Positions 22,798 to 35,014 of a stretch of DNA of 64,000 bases are shown here, in pieces (the first letter of the stretch is position 1; each line of letters begins with the position of its first letter). The position numbers and the translations under genes are program-made. Under the pieces are notes generated by a model. The model saw nothing but the letters and a program-made list of their open reading frames with translations. It had not been told where the DNA came from and searched no databases. This stretch comes from Mya arenaria. Taxonomy: Eukaryota > Mollusca > Bivalvia > Myida > Myidae. Location: positions 38,185,152-38,249,151 of the forward strand of contig NC_069132.1 in the NCBI RefSeq assembly GCF_026914265.1, in the 5' to 3' direction.

Positions 22798-23263
22798 GTG
22801 TACTTATTTCTGCCCGGTTTTTGTTATCAATTATAAAAATTCAACACAAACAGCATGACAGTTTTATTTTCTGTATAGAAAAATGATACTGATACGTTTT
22901 ACGGATATATTTATTCCATTTAAGACACAAGTTCGTGTCAAGGCCATAAATGAAAACGCATCTTACGAAAACCACACCCCAAATGTGGCAAATGTGTTTA
23001 AAAGTCCTGTCCCTGTCGGCCCACAATGTCTGTTCGACGTCGGGTTCTGACGTCGGACGACCGTCGAGTTTACAGTCGGGCACGATATTTGAGGATATTT
23101 TTTCATACTGACGTCATGTGCCGTTTTGATTCCAATTACGACATCAATAAATTTTAATTTACGTCATCTTTCATTCCGAGTGTCTCTATTCATACCATAT
23201 ACGTCAGGAGCATACTTTCGAAATTAAATCCCTGTGGCCCTCATCATAATAACGCTTTATTAC

Positions 23264-23364
23264 CTGTAGCACGGCTCCAAAGTTCGAGCAGATGATGTTG
23301 GCTCCTGGAAACGCAGCCTCTTTCTTCGGTTACCGCTCTGTTAATCCGTACTCCGCGTATAGGT
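23264..23364 (-). pseudogene. PhyH exon 1 (first recognised), locus B, with in-frame stop
   Basis: 101 bp between CCCTTTTTCAG and GTAATA. Reads EYGLTER, one TAA, then KKEAAFPGANIICSNFGAVL. The exon length is identical in locus C (53,488-53,588). It begins in the middle of a codon, so at least one further coding exon existed upstream. Confidence 0.75.
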
Positions 23365-23944
23365 CTGAAAAAGGGTGGTGTCCAAACATGGTTTGTTCTA
23401 GGAATAGGTGGCGGTATCACCTAGGGTTGTATTTATTTGTATAAGTATATACATAATAATTACGTCTAAACACGTTTTCCATCCTTGACCAAAACGTGTT
23501 TTTTGTTGTGGAAAAAAATGCCGTACCAGAAAGAAATGAACGTACATAAAATAAAACTGTACAGTAACTAATACCTGCACGCGTAATGATAAATAATGAA
23601 CATGTCTCATGTATGCAGCCTGTGCGTTCGTGATATATCACATAACATTCTTTCTAGCAATGTACCCTAAACTCGCATAGGGCCGTTCCTGTGTTCAAAT
23701 TCCTAGAACAAGTGAACAGCTTTAAGTGCGCACAGTAGTCGATATGAAACGGAAGACTTTCGGCTGTTTAAAGGGGCTATGCGCCAGATGGTCCTAAAAT
23801 CGGCATAAAAACGGCATATACATTATTCCATCGAAATAAGCCCATAATTATCAATACGATCTAGTTTGTAACCAATATTACATCATTTTACATGATTATC
23901 CGAATATATACGGATCTTCGTGTCACCTCACGATCCATCTTCTA

Positions 23945-24403
23945 AGACCGCGCACTCGGCTATGACTTAAATACACGAAGCGTTTTCATTGGACGGCTAC
24001 CATCGACTTTCCTTGTTTTAATGACGTAATTGGAAAAACATTCAAATGTGGTCCAAAGTGAAAGTAGAAATACTGCAACAAAAAACGTTCGATTTTGGAT
24101 AAATACGCGTCTTATTCAACGAGTTTTTAACGGTAGGAACGATATTTTAAGCTTCTCTTTGTAATGCATGCGCTTTGTTTGCATGTCAGTCTTTTCTTAA
24201 CGTATTTTAGGGGGGGGGGGGGGGGGGGAATCCGTTGTTTTTCAACCTCCCGGTTCTTTCGTAATGACGAATCTCAGTTTCTGGTCGGTGCATTTTGTTG
24301 GGATATGCCGTAAAGGTCAATCTTACTAGCATAAAAGTTATATTTTTCTTGTAGATGGGAATCTTACCTTATCAGAACAGTAAAAATTATTAGATTTTCT
24401 CAG
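23945..24403. repeat. Left flank of the 23-kb insertion, paralogous to 6,193-6,610
   Basis: 24,054-24,330 is co-linear with 6,340-6,612. 23,945-24,072 is inverted relative to 6,193-6,320. A run of 19 G (24,210-24,228) replaces GGGGAGAAAAA of the paralogue. The ~65 bases just before the inverted terminus (24,338-24,403) have no match at 6,600. Confidence 0.8.
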
Positions 24404-25930
24404 AACAGTGAATTATTTGAATCTAGAAAAAAATATTAAATCTAGAATGCTTAGACCAAGTTGAGATTGATATCTTATATCAACACAGTGCATAGACTCT
24501 ATACACTATATGGATATGCACGATACACCGTGACAGTACATACACTGGTGTTATATTCTATACCAGTATATACTGTGCACGGTATATATTCTATTCATTC
24601 TCAGAGGTGTTGAAGCAGTGCTTCAACACCCCTGTTCTCTATACAATGTATACAGCCAGAGATTTTGAAGATTTACTTCAACTCCTCTGTTATAGTCTAT
24701 ATACATTGTGGAAGCATGCACTATACTCTATTCATTGTCAAGAGGTGTTGAAGCAGTGCTTCAACACCCCTGTTCTCTATACAATGTATACAGCCAGAGA
24801 TTTTGAAGATTTACTTCAACTCCTCTGTTATAGTCTATATACATTGTGGAAGCGTGCACTATACTCTATTCATTGTCAAGAGGTGTTGAAGCAGTGCTTC
24901 AACACCCCTGTTCTCTATACAATGTATACAGCCAGAGATTTTGAAGATTTACTTCAACTCCTCTGTTATAGTCTATATACATTGTGGAAGCGTGCACTAT
25001 ACTCTATTCATTGTCAAGAGGTGTTGAAGCGGTGCTTCAACACCCCTGTTCTCTATACAATGTATACAGCCAGAGATTATGAAGATTTACTTCAACTCCT
25101 CTGTTATAGTCTATATACATTGTGGTGGCGTGCACTATTCTCTATCTGTAAATTTGAACCTGTGTTATAGTCTATATACATTGTGGTAGCGTGCACTATA
25201 CTTTACTCATTCTCAGAGGTGTTGAAGCAGTGCTTCAACACCTCTGTTCTCTATTCAATGTATACAAACGGAGATTTTTGAACAAAAAATGAAGAAAACT
25301 GCACAAAAATAATTTTGATGAATTTATGTCATATCAGGCAACATATTTAATATACTTAAATCATAGAACAATTATATGGCGCAAAAAATGATTTTCGGGG
25401 TAAAATGTTGGAAAAGTTAAATGAAAATGACAATTTATGAATTTTGCCAATAACTCGGCCTAATTTTGCAATAAAAACACTAGAACTACTGCAGCTAATA
25501 TATATCATTTAACATTATTATATATTATATAGAAACACAGGGTTTTTTTTAAATATGATTTTCGGGGTAAAATGTATGAAAAATTAAATGGAAATGAGAA
25601 TTTTTGGAATTTGCCAATAACTTTTTCAAATATTGCAATAGAATGACCAGAATTACTGTATTTCATAAATATTACAGTTTAATATATCAAAAGTAAAGAA
25701 ACTATGTAATTTTGTGAAATGTGAATTTTGGGGAAAATGTTTGAAAAATTAAATAAAAATGAGAGTTTCTGAAATTGCAAATTATTAGCACAAATTTTGC
25801 AATACAATGACCAGAAATTTTACTGTATTCAATAGATACTATAATACAGTATAACAAACCTAAAGTGTAGAAACCATGTATGGTGTGAAGTGTGATTTGG
25901 GGGGTAAAATGAAATTAAATAAAAATCGAC
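24404..25930. repeat. Left terminal inverted region of the 23-kb insertion
   Basis: Three parts: ~200 bp unique terminus; a 138-bp tandem array (24,604 to about 25,250, unit starts 24,604, 24,742, 24,880, 25,018 plus a partial); and ~165-bp degenerate units (starts near 25,388, 25,554, 25,721, 25,890) built on ATTTTCGGGGTAAAATG, AAATGAGAATTT and ACCAGAATTACTGTA. All three parts recur in inverted order at 46,555-47,851. Confidence 0.85.
24604..25250 (+). repeat. 138-bp tandem array with palindromic core (left)
   Basis: Each unit starts with GGTGTTGAAGCAGTGCTTCA continuing to ACACC, a near-perfect 25-base palindrome. It then reads CAATGTATACAGCCAGAG, a second TTACTTCAACTCCTC segment and CTATATACATTGTGG. 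Because 138 is 46 codons, the array is open in one frame (187 residues, 46-residue repeats). The opposite-strand array is open for the same reason, so I do not call a protein. Confidence 0.9.
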
Positions 25931-26966
25931 ACACAGCAGTTATCAAACAACACAAATAAACAAAAATCATTTATGTGCATTTTTCTGAAATTGTCTCCTT
26001 AATTTTTGAAGCTCTGCATCAATCCTCTGTCAAATCAATTAACCTTGTTCTCTGTATTCATTTATGATGATCCCCTTTTAGTTAATAAATCTTTTGAAAT
26101 CATTGAAAATTGACCTTTTTCTTTGTCACCTGTATGTCGATGAATATTATAATGCAGATATTTGCCAGACTCGCAAAATTCATAACAAACCAAAAGCCCA
26201 AGGCATTTTTTCAAGAATATAATGCGACAGTCACTTGGGTGTGGAGCCTTGCCCAGCAACTTCTACATTTTTAAATTGTCATAGCCTAAAATTGTCATTT
26301 CCCGACATGCCAACATTTAGACATATCCAACATGATAACCCAAACTAAGGTCTCCCTAGGCTAAATACTTTTCCACGTAGACACTAGAATTGGACCTACA
26401 ATATCGAAGATGTCCATAAAACCCAATTCACATAACAGGACAGGAGACCAGGACAACCAAAAGACATGGTTGTCTATGTTATAAACAAACAAGACTATGC
26501 ATTTACCATAACTGTATCTATTTTGAACATGAACAGAACATTAGTAAATTTAATCCTAAGAATCTGATGTCAATAATCCCGTACATGTATGCATATCTAT
26601 GTCCATCAATATGATAAGAAATGGAAGTTTCTTCTAAAACATACACAGAAACAGCTATTGTTCATATAAACCATAACATAAGGTGTCTTATAATTATGTC
26701 AACAAGAGCTGTCTTTGGACAGCACGTTCAAGTAAATGAGGCTTTGTCTTAAAAATGAATACAATAATGATGTAATATGTGCCTGTCGAAAGCAATAAAA
26801 AGAGTCAAATTAAAAAGTTAACTAGAAATGCTGCAATGCAACAAGAACTTCAGCCTTTATTGTGAGATTCAGTTTTAAATGTATTAAAACTGAAGTTATT
26901 CAGTACCAAGCATTTTTCTATTTGTAGTTACAGTGACCATGACCCTAGGGACCCAAATCAAATATA
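25931..26966. other. Interior of the insertion; no gene, one fragment with an ACAAGAGCTGTC start
   Basis: AT-rich sequence. At about 26,703 ACAAGAGCTGTCTTTGGACA resembles the start of the tandem-core elements seen at 27,044 and 30,073 but no core follows. Short open frames lack support. Confidence 0.4.
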
Positions 26967-28984
26967 ACAAGAGGGCCATGATGGCCCTAAATCGCTCACC
27001 TGAGTAAAAGAGTTTAACATAGCTTGTTTCTCAAAGAATATTGAACAAGAGCTGTCAAAGTATGTGACAAATGCCCCCCAATGTGACATTGATCTATGAA
27101 CAAGTACATAAAAAGTTGATCTTGCCTTTATGTGTCAAATACATATTGCAAGTTATATTAAATTGCCTCTGCACATAGAAAAAACCCCAATCATACTAAA
27201 TGACAGCCAACACTCTTTATGTCCCCATATTCAGCATTCCATTGTGAATAAACACTTAGTGTATCTTTCACCTTAGAGGTAGGGACATGGGTCTTGCACA
27301 CGACACGTTGTCTTGGTATGTCGAAAACATATGGCAAGTCATTTTAAAATCTGTCCATATAAGAGAAAGTCACAGGGCGGACACGACATTGAACAATTTT
27401 GAAAAAGCACCAACCAAGGATCATTCCTATGAAGTTTCATCAAAATTGTCCAAGGGGTTTAGGAGAAGAAGATGATTGTAACCAATTGTTGACATTTTCC
27501 TTTAGGTTGCCATGTCAACCGGGCCAAACAAAATTATTTGAACAAATTTAAGAGAGGTCCATGCAAGGACACTTCAAACCAAATTTGCTGAAGATCTATC
27601 AAGGGGTTCATGCGAAGAAAATGTTAAGTTTTTTTTACTAATGTTAGCTCTGGTGGCCCTTAAAAGGGGCCAAACAAAATTATTTGAAAAGACCTGACAG
27701 AGGCCCATGCTAGGATGCTTCAGACTTGAAGATCCATCAAGCAGTTAATAAGATCAAGTTGTTTAAAGGTTTTTCTATTTTTTGCTCTGGTGACCCCTAA
27801 AAGGGGCCAAACAAAACCATTTGAACAAAGTTGAGAGAGGACCATGTAAGGCTGCTACATATCAAGTATGGAGTCATTCTGACCTTTACTTTCAGAGGAA
27901 AAGATTTTAAGTGACAAGACAATGTAAAAACAAATGACCCCTGAGCAAGGCCAATTTGACCCCGGGACAATAATTTGAATACCTTTGGTGTAGGTCCACT
28001 AGGTAACACTATATACCAAATATGAAAGCTCTAGGTCTTATATTTTGGAGAAGAGGATTTTTAAAGTTTTATTATATAAGACTACATTTGTATATAAAAA
28101 CAAATAACTTTCAGGGCGGGGCCAATTTTGACCCTGTGGCAATAATTTGAACAACTTTGATAGAGGTTCACAAGATGATGTTGTACACCAAATATCTAAG
28201 CTCCTGGCCTTACGGTTCTGGAGAAGAATATTTTTAAAGACTTACTATATAACACTACGTAAAAACAAGGATCCCCTAGGCGGGGTCAATTTTGACCCTG
28301 TGGCAATAATTTGAACAAATCTGGTAGAGGTCCACTAGATGATGCTGTATACCAAATATCTAAGCCCTGGGCCTTACAGTTTCGGAGAAGAAGATTTTTA
28401 AAGATTTACTATATAACACTATGTAATAAAACTAGTGACCCCTGGGGCGGGGCCATTTTTGACCCCAGGAGAATAATTTGAACAAATTTTGTAGAGGACC
28501 ACTACATGATGACACATACACATGTACCAATTTTCAAGGTTCTAGGCCTTGTGGTTTTTGAGAAGAAGATTTTTAAATTTTTCCCTATATAAGTCTATGT
28601 AAAACAAGTGACCCCTGGGGCGGGGCCATTTTTGACCCCAGGGGGATAGTTTTAACAATTTTGGTAGAGGACCACTAGATGATGCTATATACGAAATATT
28701 AAGGCTCTAGGCCTTGTGGTTTTGGAGAAGAAGATTTTTAAAGTTTTTCCTTTCCGTTGCCATGGCAACCAGAGTTCTGCATGGAATTCAATTCTTTGAA
28801 AAATTTTCAACAATTGGGGGACCACCCAAGGAACATTCCTGTTAAGTTTGGATGAAATTGGCTAAGCGGTTTATGAGGAGATGTCGTTTAAAGTAAAAGT
28901 TTACGGACGGACGGACTGACGGACGCCGGACAAATTGTGATCACAAAAGCTCACCTTGTCACTATGTGACAGGTGAGCTAAAAA
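26967..28984 (+). mobile_element. Non-autonomous tandem-core element (Helitron-like ends)
   Basis: Begins ACAAGAGGGCCATGATGGCC with CGCTCACCTGAG and ends GTCACTATGTGACAGGTGAGC followed by TAAAAA, so the start and end share the CTCACCTG/CAGGTGAG motif and the end can form a hairpin. The core from about 27,500 to 28,750 consists of roughly eight to nine ~150-bp units (GGGGCGGGGCCA, TTTTGACCCC, ATAATTTGAACAA, TGGAGAAGAAGATTTTTAAA). A second element start, ACAAGAGCTGTCAAAGTATG, lies at 27,044 and is nested or recombined. No coding capacity. Confidence 0.75.
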
Positions 28985-30072
28985 TGAATGGAAATTTTGC
29001 CTTTAGACAGTTATTAAATAGTAAATAATATTTGACAGTTATCTATGTACATCTACATTTTAACTTTAAAAAGGTTTCCTTGACATTAAACAATCATTTG
29101 TTTTTATAAACAAAAAATTAACAAAACAATGTGGCGAACAGATCAAGAATCTAGGTTTAAGAAGTGACATTTCTAGAGGCTTACCATGTGCTCCAATATG
29201 TATGGAACTTAATAACCATGGTTTTATTGAATTTATACTGTCATATAGGGTAATGTGCAATATAGTTAACAGAACACTCAAAAGTACAATGAAACATTTA
29301 GGTTAGAAGTTAAAATATAATAAGACAATTAGCCATAATTGACCAAGTCAGTATGGAAATTAACAACAGAACAAGGTAACTAAAAAAAAAATATAGATTA
29401 AAAATAATAATATATGATTTGCATTCATTTAATTCAAGTTTAAAACAAACTTTTAATAATGAGCTAGCTCAATTGTTACTAAGCAATGTGCTTTATTGCT
29501 CCCCTCAGAACCAGACACATTATTTGTTTCAATAATATGTTCACAAGCTTTTATTCACTAAAATATGTGCCTAAGTATTAACTTTTTACATGTTATGCCT
29601 TGTTTGTTGAAAAGTATTGCTGGCTAAGTTGTGATTTATGATGAGGAAACAATACCTCTATGAATAGCAACTTTTAAGGTTTTTAATACTTGACTTAGTG
29701 ACTCCTGTTTCATATTACCTACATTCATTCTTCAAGGAAAGCTTGGGAAGAGAATATGGCCTATAAAACTAGAACATAGTTTTTTTCTAAAACTTGACCA
29801 AATTTCATTCATATGAAGTGGAACTTGAGGCCACTCTAATCAAACACATTTTGACCAATAAACAAGTTTCACCTAATATTATTTAAATGTTGACGAGAAT
29901 AAATACTGACAAATATCATGAAAAATTATATATATAGTTTCTGAAGCATTTACAGTTTATATTATTAGAACAAACAACCTACATGCTTTTTGTCCAACCT
30001 GAACAGTTATCAATCTCTACTAAGATTTTTTTGGTAAACATATTCTGGCCAGTATAAATAAAGACCAAAGAG
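28985..30072. other. No gene recognised
   Basis: AT-rich interior of the insertion. Nothing with splice-framed coding character was seen. Confidence 0.4.
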
Positions 30073-30965
30073 ACAAGAGCTGTCACAGAGACAGCGCTCT
30101 CGACTATTCCGCTGCTTTTCAGTGTAAGGATTGAAAAGTTTTGGCGAAACATGCATGGATCACTGTTAGATTAGATTTCAATGCAATACATGCCGAGATA
30201 TTAACATAAATGTGGTTACATGCAAAATTTTAACCAGAATTTTTATCTAACTTGATTATTCAATTAGGTTGGGTGGTTGTATAAAGTCTCAATGCAATTC
30301 ATCCAGTATTTGCTGAGATATTAACCTACATGTATGTGTGCTTACATGCAAAACCTTAACCAGAATTTCTGAGTGAAATAATAAAGGCAAGTATTTGCAT
30401 TAAATGCAAACTATAGTTATATAACTTGGAAAATTAAGTAGGTTGGATGGTTGAGTACCATTGTATCAAGTCTCAATGCAATACCTCAAGCAGTTGCTGA
30501 GATATTAACCTATGTGTGCTTGCATGCAAAACCTTAACCAGAATTTCTAAGTCAAATAATAAAGGCCTATTATTTACATTAAATGCAAACTAGAGTTATC
30601 TTACTTGTTTAAATAAGTAGGTTGGATGGTTGAGTACCATTGTATCAAGTCTCAATGCAATACCTCAAGTAGTTGCTGAGATATTAACCTATGTGTGCTT
30701 GCATGCAAAACCTTAACCAGAATTTCTAAGTCAAATATTAAAGGCCTATTATTGGCATTAAATGCAAAGTAGAGTTATCAAACTTGGTTAATTAAGTAGG
30801 TTGGATGGTTGAGTACCATTGTATAAAGTCTCAATGCAATGCCTCAAGTAGTTGCTGAGATATTAACCTATGTGTGCTTGCACGCAAACCCTTAACCAAG
30901 GGGTGACGCCGACGCTTGGGTGAGTAGTATAGCTCTCCATATTCTTCGAAAAGTTGAGCTAAAAA
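30073..30965 (+). mobile_element. Second tandem-core element (ACAAGAGCTGTCACAGAG start)
   Basis: Starts ACAAGAGCTGTCACAGAGAC with GCGCTCTCGACTATTC. Ends GGGTGAGTAGTATAGCTCTC and AAAGTTGAGCTAAAAA. The core has four ~177-bp units (AGGTTGGATGGTTGAGTACC, GTCTCAATGCAATACCTCAA, TGCTGAGATATTAACCTATG, AAAACCTTAACCAGAATTTC). The terminal GAGCTAAAAA is shared with the element ending at 28,984, so both families probably use the same machinery. Confidence 0.75.
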
Positions 30966-31779
30966 TGAGTCCCCATACTAAAGTGTTAACACTGTATGAA
31001 ACTGTTAATAAAAATGAAGGACAGACTATGATCAATCACAATAGTTCAACATGAGCACTTTGTACTGTGTTGAGGTAAATGTTAATCATCCAACTTATTT
31101 AAGGGTGATCTATTTTCAAATTTATAATGTATTTGTCTGTTAAAAGTTAAAATTGGTATATCATTCCAATTTTAGTGAATCTTTATGTGACGGATGTCTT
31201 GTCCATTAAGTTGCCTTCAATGAAGATTTTGAAGTCAGATTGTCTCTTGTTGGATGTGGGGAGTTTTCTGAAAGAAAAAGGAACATTAAGCAATACATAA
31301 ACACAGTTCCATTGTTGGCTTCAAATATTGAACTATTAAGGAGCTTTTCATTCATTTGTGCCATTGGCTTCAATGTTAAAATTTGATAGTTACCCCATAT
31401 AAGTATCATTTGAAAGGGCTTTGCATACTGATTACTTATATGTAAAATCAATGACAAGAACATATTTTCACCTTGAAAAGTTATTGCTGGCATCCCAAAA
31501 TCACATTATTGTTCATCAGATACATTAAGTTATTATCTATCTTGCAAAAGCTCTATGGTTGATTTTGAAATATGATAGTTCTTATACATATTATATCTTA
31601 ATATTGAAAATTAGCCACACTTTTTGTGATATAGATTTTATATATATGCACATAAAAATATGTAACAAAAAATATACAAATAAATAAGAAATGATAAAAA
31701 CACACAAATCTTAGTTTATTTTACATTGATAGATAGATAGTTCATATAAACTTTGCTAAACACAGAAAGAAAATAATTG

Positions 31780-33010
31780 TTTCTATTACAGGATTTGAAC
31801 CTGGACAATTAATTTTAATGTGAATGAGCATATTTGAGCATGATCACAACTGTGCATTACACCAAAGGATAACATTGAAAACTAACAAAGGGCAACTACT
31901 ACAAAAAAAATCTTGAGTTATGGTTTCTGTGCACTGCACTTCTGCTAAATGAGATCTATCTGTACATATTTGAAGTTTGAGATCAACACTTCAAAGACTT
32001 TTCAAGTTCTGCTGCAGACAAAAACTCAGTATGAAATATAACAAAGGGTTATTACAAAAAGAACTGTAAACAGAGTTATGGTCCCTTAACACTGCACTTC
32101 TTCTCAATAGGGATCTATCTGTATATGAAGTTTGAAGTTAATACCTGGGGGATTTATGCTCAAGATTACATTCCGTGCACACGCACACACACGTGCACAA
32201 TTACACAATTACTGTATCCACTTTGCCTTTTGGCAAGGGATAATCAATAGATTAGTCCTCATCATCACGGTCTTAATCAAACATGATGAACATAATCTGG
32301 AATAAAAACTGTACCTAGATGAATTTGTAACAGGTGGCGATCATTCATCACATTCCTGTTTCCTGTTTCTCATTGTGTCATTCCTGTATCTCATTGTGTC
32401 TTAGTTGGTTTAGTACAACTCTGGCCTGGTCCACAATTGCAACAACTGAAAAACAACTGAACAATTAGCAAAAGAGAACTTATACCTTAAATGTACATAA
32501 TATATTGCTAATAAAAAATTACTCATACTGTCAAACACTTGTTTCCATGAAAAACTACAGCTATCACCTATTGTAATAAGAGGTTTCACTGAGAGTGATG
32601 TTTGCTTTTAAGCATACAGTAACCAATTAGGCAATAATTTTAAAACTGCCAAGCACAAAATAAACATAAGAAAATAATCCTTAATATACCAAAAACAGAA
32701 TAGGTAGTGTTTTGTTAAATTAAAGTAAAAAATGAAAAAAAAAATTATGAAGAGAAGAAAAAAAAAAAAAAAAAAAAAAATATAAAGATAATTATCAAAG
32801 GTTTACAATTCTTTGACTACCATACACAATTTAATGATTCATATGCACAGCTATTTTTCTTATCACGTCCAATATGTGCATGAAGTTTGAAGTTAATACC
32901 TCAAAAACATAGAAAAGTGAAAGAAAAATAATCAAAGACCAATAACTCTAAAATACCATAAACAAAAATGTTTTTTGCACAGCACTTCTCCTCAACATAT
33001 TTAATATGTG
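31780..33010. repeat. Fragments of an ACAAAGGGCAATAAC-type tandem-core repeat
   Basis: Around 31,880-32,246 and 32,862-33,000 the text TATGAAGTTTGAAGTTAATA, CACTGCACTTCTTCTCAATA and GAGTTATGGT repeats in ~150-160-bp steps, ending near ACTGTATCCACTTTG with GGCAAGGGATAAT at 32,246. The same family is at about 63,040-63,575. It overlaps the intron of the gene remnant in this region. Confidence 0.65.
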
Positions 33011-33808
33011 TTAGAAATCTCAGAAGCATTTGGAATTATGGATAAAAGAAGACTTGTCCAAATGAACCCTAACCATCAAGTTGTAGGAGTATAATAGCAG
33101 AGACAAATCATACATATGTCTTTATATTTAATATGTCAATGTATGTTTGAACAGAATAATTATGTTAATTCTCATTTCTTGGCTTACCTCATATTTATAT
33201 TGTTATACATAGAATTAATCCAAAGAGAACTTACCATTCACTGACACGATTTCCTCATTATACACAGGAGTATCTTCATACTTTTAGAATCTCTCCATTT
33301 TTCTTCTCCATAGGAACTGCAATGCATAACACATAAGAAAGGAAATCAAACAATTGCATTTTTTAAAACAATTTGTAGAGAAAAATAAAACATGACTTCA
33401 GACACATGCAGAATTATTTGCATTTATTTTAAGCAAGTTACAAGAGTAACTGTACCCTATGCCATCTGAGTAAAATCTGCATGCAACAAACATGTGCATG
33501 CAAAATTGCATGGACTTTCATTTATTTGCTTAACAGTTTCAATTAAACCTAACAACCTGACCAAATACTTGAAATATCTTATACTTGAATACATTATGTT
33601 ATACTAGTAAATGACATTGAGTACATGTAAATATGTGTTAAAAATCTACCTTTCAAATCCAATGCTTTCTTTGCATTAAAACGTTTGTCTGTTTGCCCTT
33701 AAATTGGTCCCTCAAGAGTATCTGGTCTGAAATAAATATAAAATTCACATACTTTTAAGCTAAAATTAGCTATAATACTAACTTGGCTGATCTTAGGAAA
33801 AATGAGTC

Positions 33809-34122
33809 TTAAAGCTGCACTCTCACAGATTGACTGTTTTAACATTATTATTATCTCAGAGAATCAATGCCTTTAATTGCTAACAATAAAACAGATGTCA
33901 TGTATTGAGAAATCTGCTTATTATTTCATTTTTCTGAAAGTGTTCAAATTTAAGTCACAGAACAACAATTATGAACGTACATATGAAAAACAGCTATCTG
34001 ATATTTTTTCAGCAGTTTTAAATCATAGTTCACGGACATAATTTATGCACTAACATTGCATGATTCATTCCATGATGAAAAAAAAAGTTGTCAGAATGGT
34101 AAATCTGTGAAAATGCAGCTTG
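33809..34122. mobile_element. Short TTAA-flanked element (AGCTGCACTCTCAC family)
   Basis: Left end TTAAAGCTGCACTCTCACAG, right end AAATCTGTGAAAATGCAGCT. Both termini are present, the right one diverged. Confidence 0.8.
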
Positions 34123-34349
34123 AATAACAATCCCCAACAGTTCCTCCCAAAGACTTGTTTAAAAGGGGCTGTAATCTGTTTAATGAAATAGCGGAAAAAA
34201 AGAAAATTGACGAAAACTGACATAAACTTGGTATCTATGTGTACAATGCATTAAAACTTACTAACTGAAGTACCACATAATTTACAATAAAAAAAATTCG
34301 CCAATATATTACAAGTTAGGTATAAAGATTAAATATTCCAACTGTTTAG

Positions 34350-34425
34350 GATAAGCCTTCATAGCACAGTGGATACAACACTGGACTGCAATTTTGGCGA
34401 CACCGGTTCCAACCCATTCTCTGAC
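34350..34425 (+). ncRNA. tRNA-derived SINE-like sequence
   Basis: A-box-like TAGCACAGTGGA at 34,362-34,373 and an exact B-box, GGTTCCAACCC, at 34,405-34,415 stand at tRNA spacing. A pyrimidine-rich stretch follows. No complete cloverleaf could be drawn, so this is a SINE head rather than a tRNA gene. Confidence 0.5.
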
Positions 34426-34556
34426 TTGATATTTTTTTTTACATTTTGGTTAATTTTTTTTACCATTATGATATCAAAGATCAAAAGATTTTTTGAATAA
34501 TTGTCCTGAGATTCTTTACAGAATTTTTTTTTTTTTTTTTTGGGGGGGGGGGTCCC
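34426..34556 (+). repeat. T-rich tract ending in T-run/G-run junction
   Basis: T-rich sequence ends with about 19 T directly followed by 10 G (about 34,524-34,552). The same T-to-G junction occurs at ~2,588-2,621, ~10,608-10,630 and ~17,838-17,858. Confidence 0.8.
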
Positions 34557-35014
34557 ACCCCCTTTCTGTATCCGCTAGTGTGGGTTACTCCCGTAAAATG
34601 AACTGAATTTAATTTGGTGCAAAGCTCTAATAAAAATTTGTGTATTCAATTAAATTCATAAAACTAATTAATGTAAACAAACCATTTGCAACTATCCCTG
34701 AATAACTTTTAAATGATAGTGATTATTTTCATTTGCATGATAACTAAGAAAATATAAAATAACACTTGAGTGTCCTGTATGGTATCCCGATATAGTCAAT
34801 ACTTACAACTTACATGTGCAGGAATCAGGAAGGAGTTCCATTCTACCAACTTAATACCATTCTTATTTGTCGTCTTCTTAACCGGATGCTTGAATTTTTG
34901 TAAACAAACCCAATGAACCCTGCATCGTTCCACTAGACTTTCTCGCTTAATATTTACGCTCGAATGTGCCTGTATCGAAGAAAATGAAGACCAGTCCAAA
35001 ACATTGCGTCATTT

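Larger units (their letters stand above)
16384..23364 (-). pseudogene. PhyH-family dioxygenase gene, locus B (exons 1-6 recognised)
   Basis: Minus-strand exons: 23,264-23,364, 20,563-20,704, 19,186-19,280, 18,090-18,195, 17,178-17,464 and 16,384-16,524 (TGA). All junction phases agree. The product is a phytanoyl-CoA dioxygenase-family oxygenase: EYGLTER and FPGANIICSNFGAVLQ in exon 1, LNIMEQLIGPDIAGNPAWNL and TVPWHQ in exon 2, with the Asp of the iron-binding HxD split across the exon 2/3 junction. MIPHRSLPN and the cofactor Arg in GIRW are in exon 5, and the C-terminal tail ends GDKSVST. Exons 1 and 2 each contain one in-frame stop, while exons 3-6 are clean. No start exon was found; it would lie upstream, where the 23-kb insertion now sits. 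Likely substrates cannot be inferred. Confidence 0.85.
31183..34999 (-). pseudogene. Multi-exon gene remnant inside the 23-kb insertion, unidentified
   Basis: Minus-strand pieces bounded by splice sites: 34,814-34,999 (Met start, HWVCLQKFKHPVKK and IKLVEWNSFLIPAH, donor GTAAGT); 33,650-33,726 (PDTLEGPI, GQTDKRFNAKKALDLK); 33,235-33,316 (PMEKKNGEIL, KYEDTPVYNEEIVSVN); 32,315-32,445 (VVAIVDQARVVLNQLRHNEI); 31,183-31,267 (LPTSNKRQSDFKIFIEGNLM, DKTSVT, stop) after a strong TTCCTTTTTCTTTCAG acceptor. Phases agree between neighbouring inner exons. Several exons are interrupted, so it is a remnant. I do not recognise the family. Just upstream of the first exon is a GC-richer, promoter-like patch. 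Confidence 0.5.

Noticed and set aside
24607-25170. 187-residue frame with four 46-residue repeats
   Set aside because: The unit is 138 bp (46 codons) and the same frame appears on the opposite strand in the inverted copy at 47,272-47,724. Conservation follows DNA palindromes rather than codons as far as can be judged.
26967-28984. Protein-coding gene in the tandem region
   Set aside because: Frames are short and interrupted; the visible structure is a non-coding ~150-bp tandem core with element ends.
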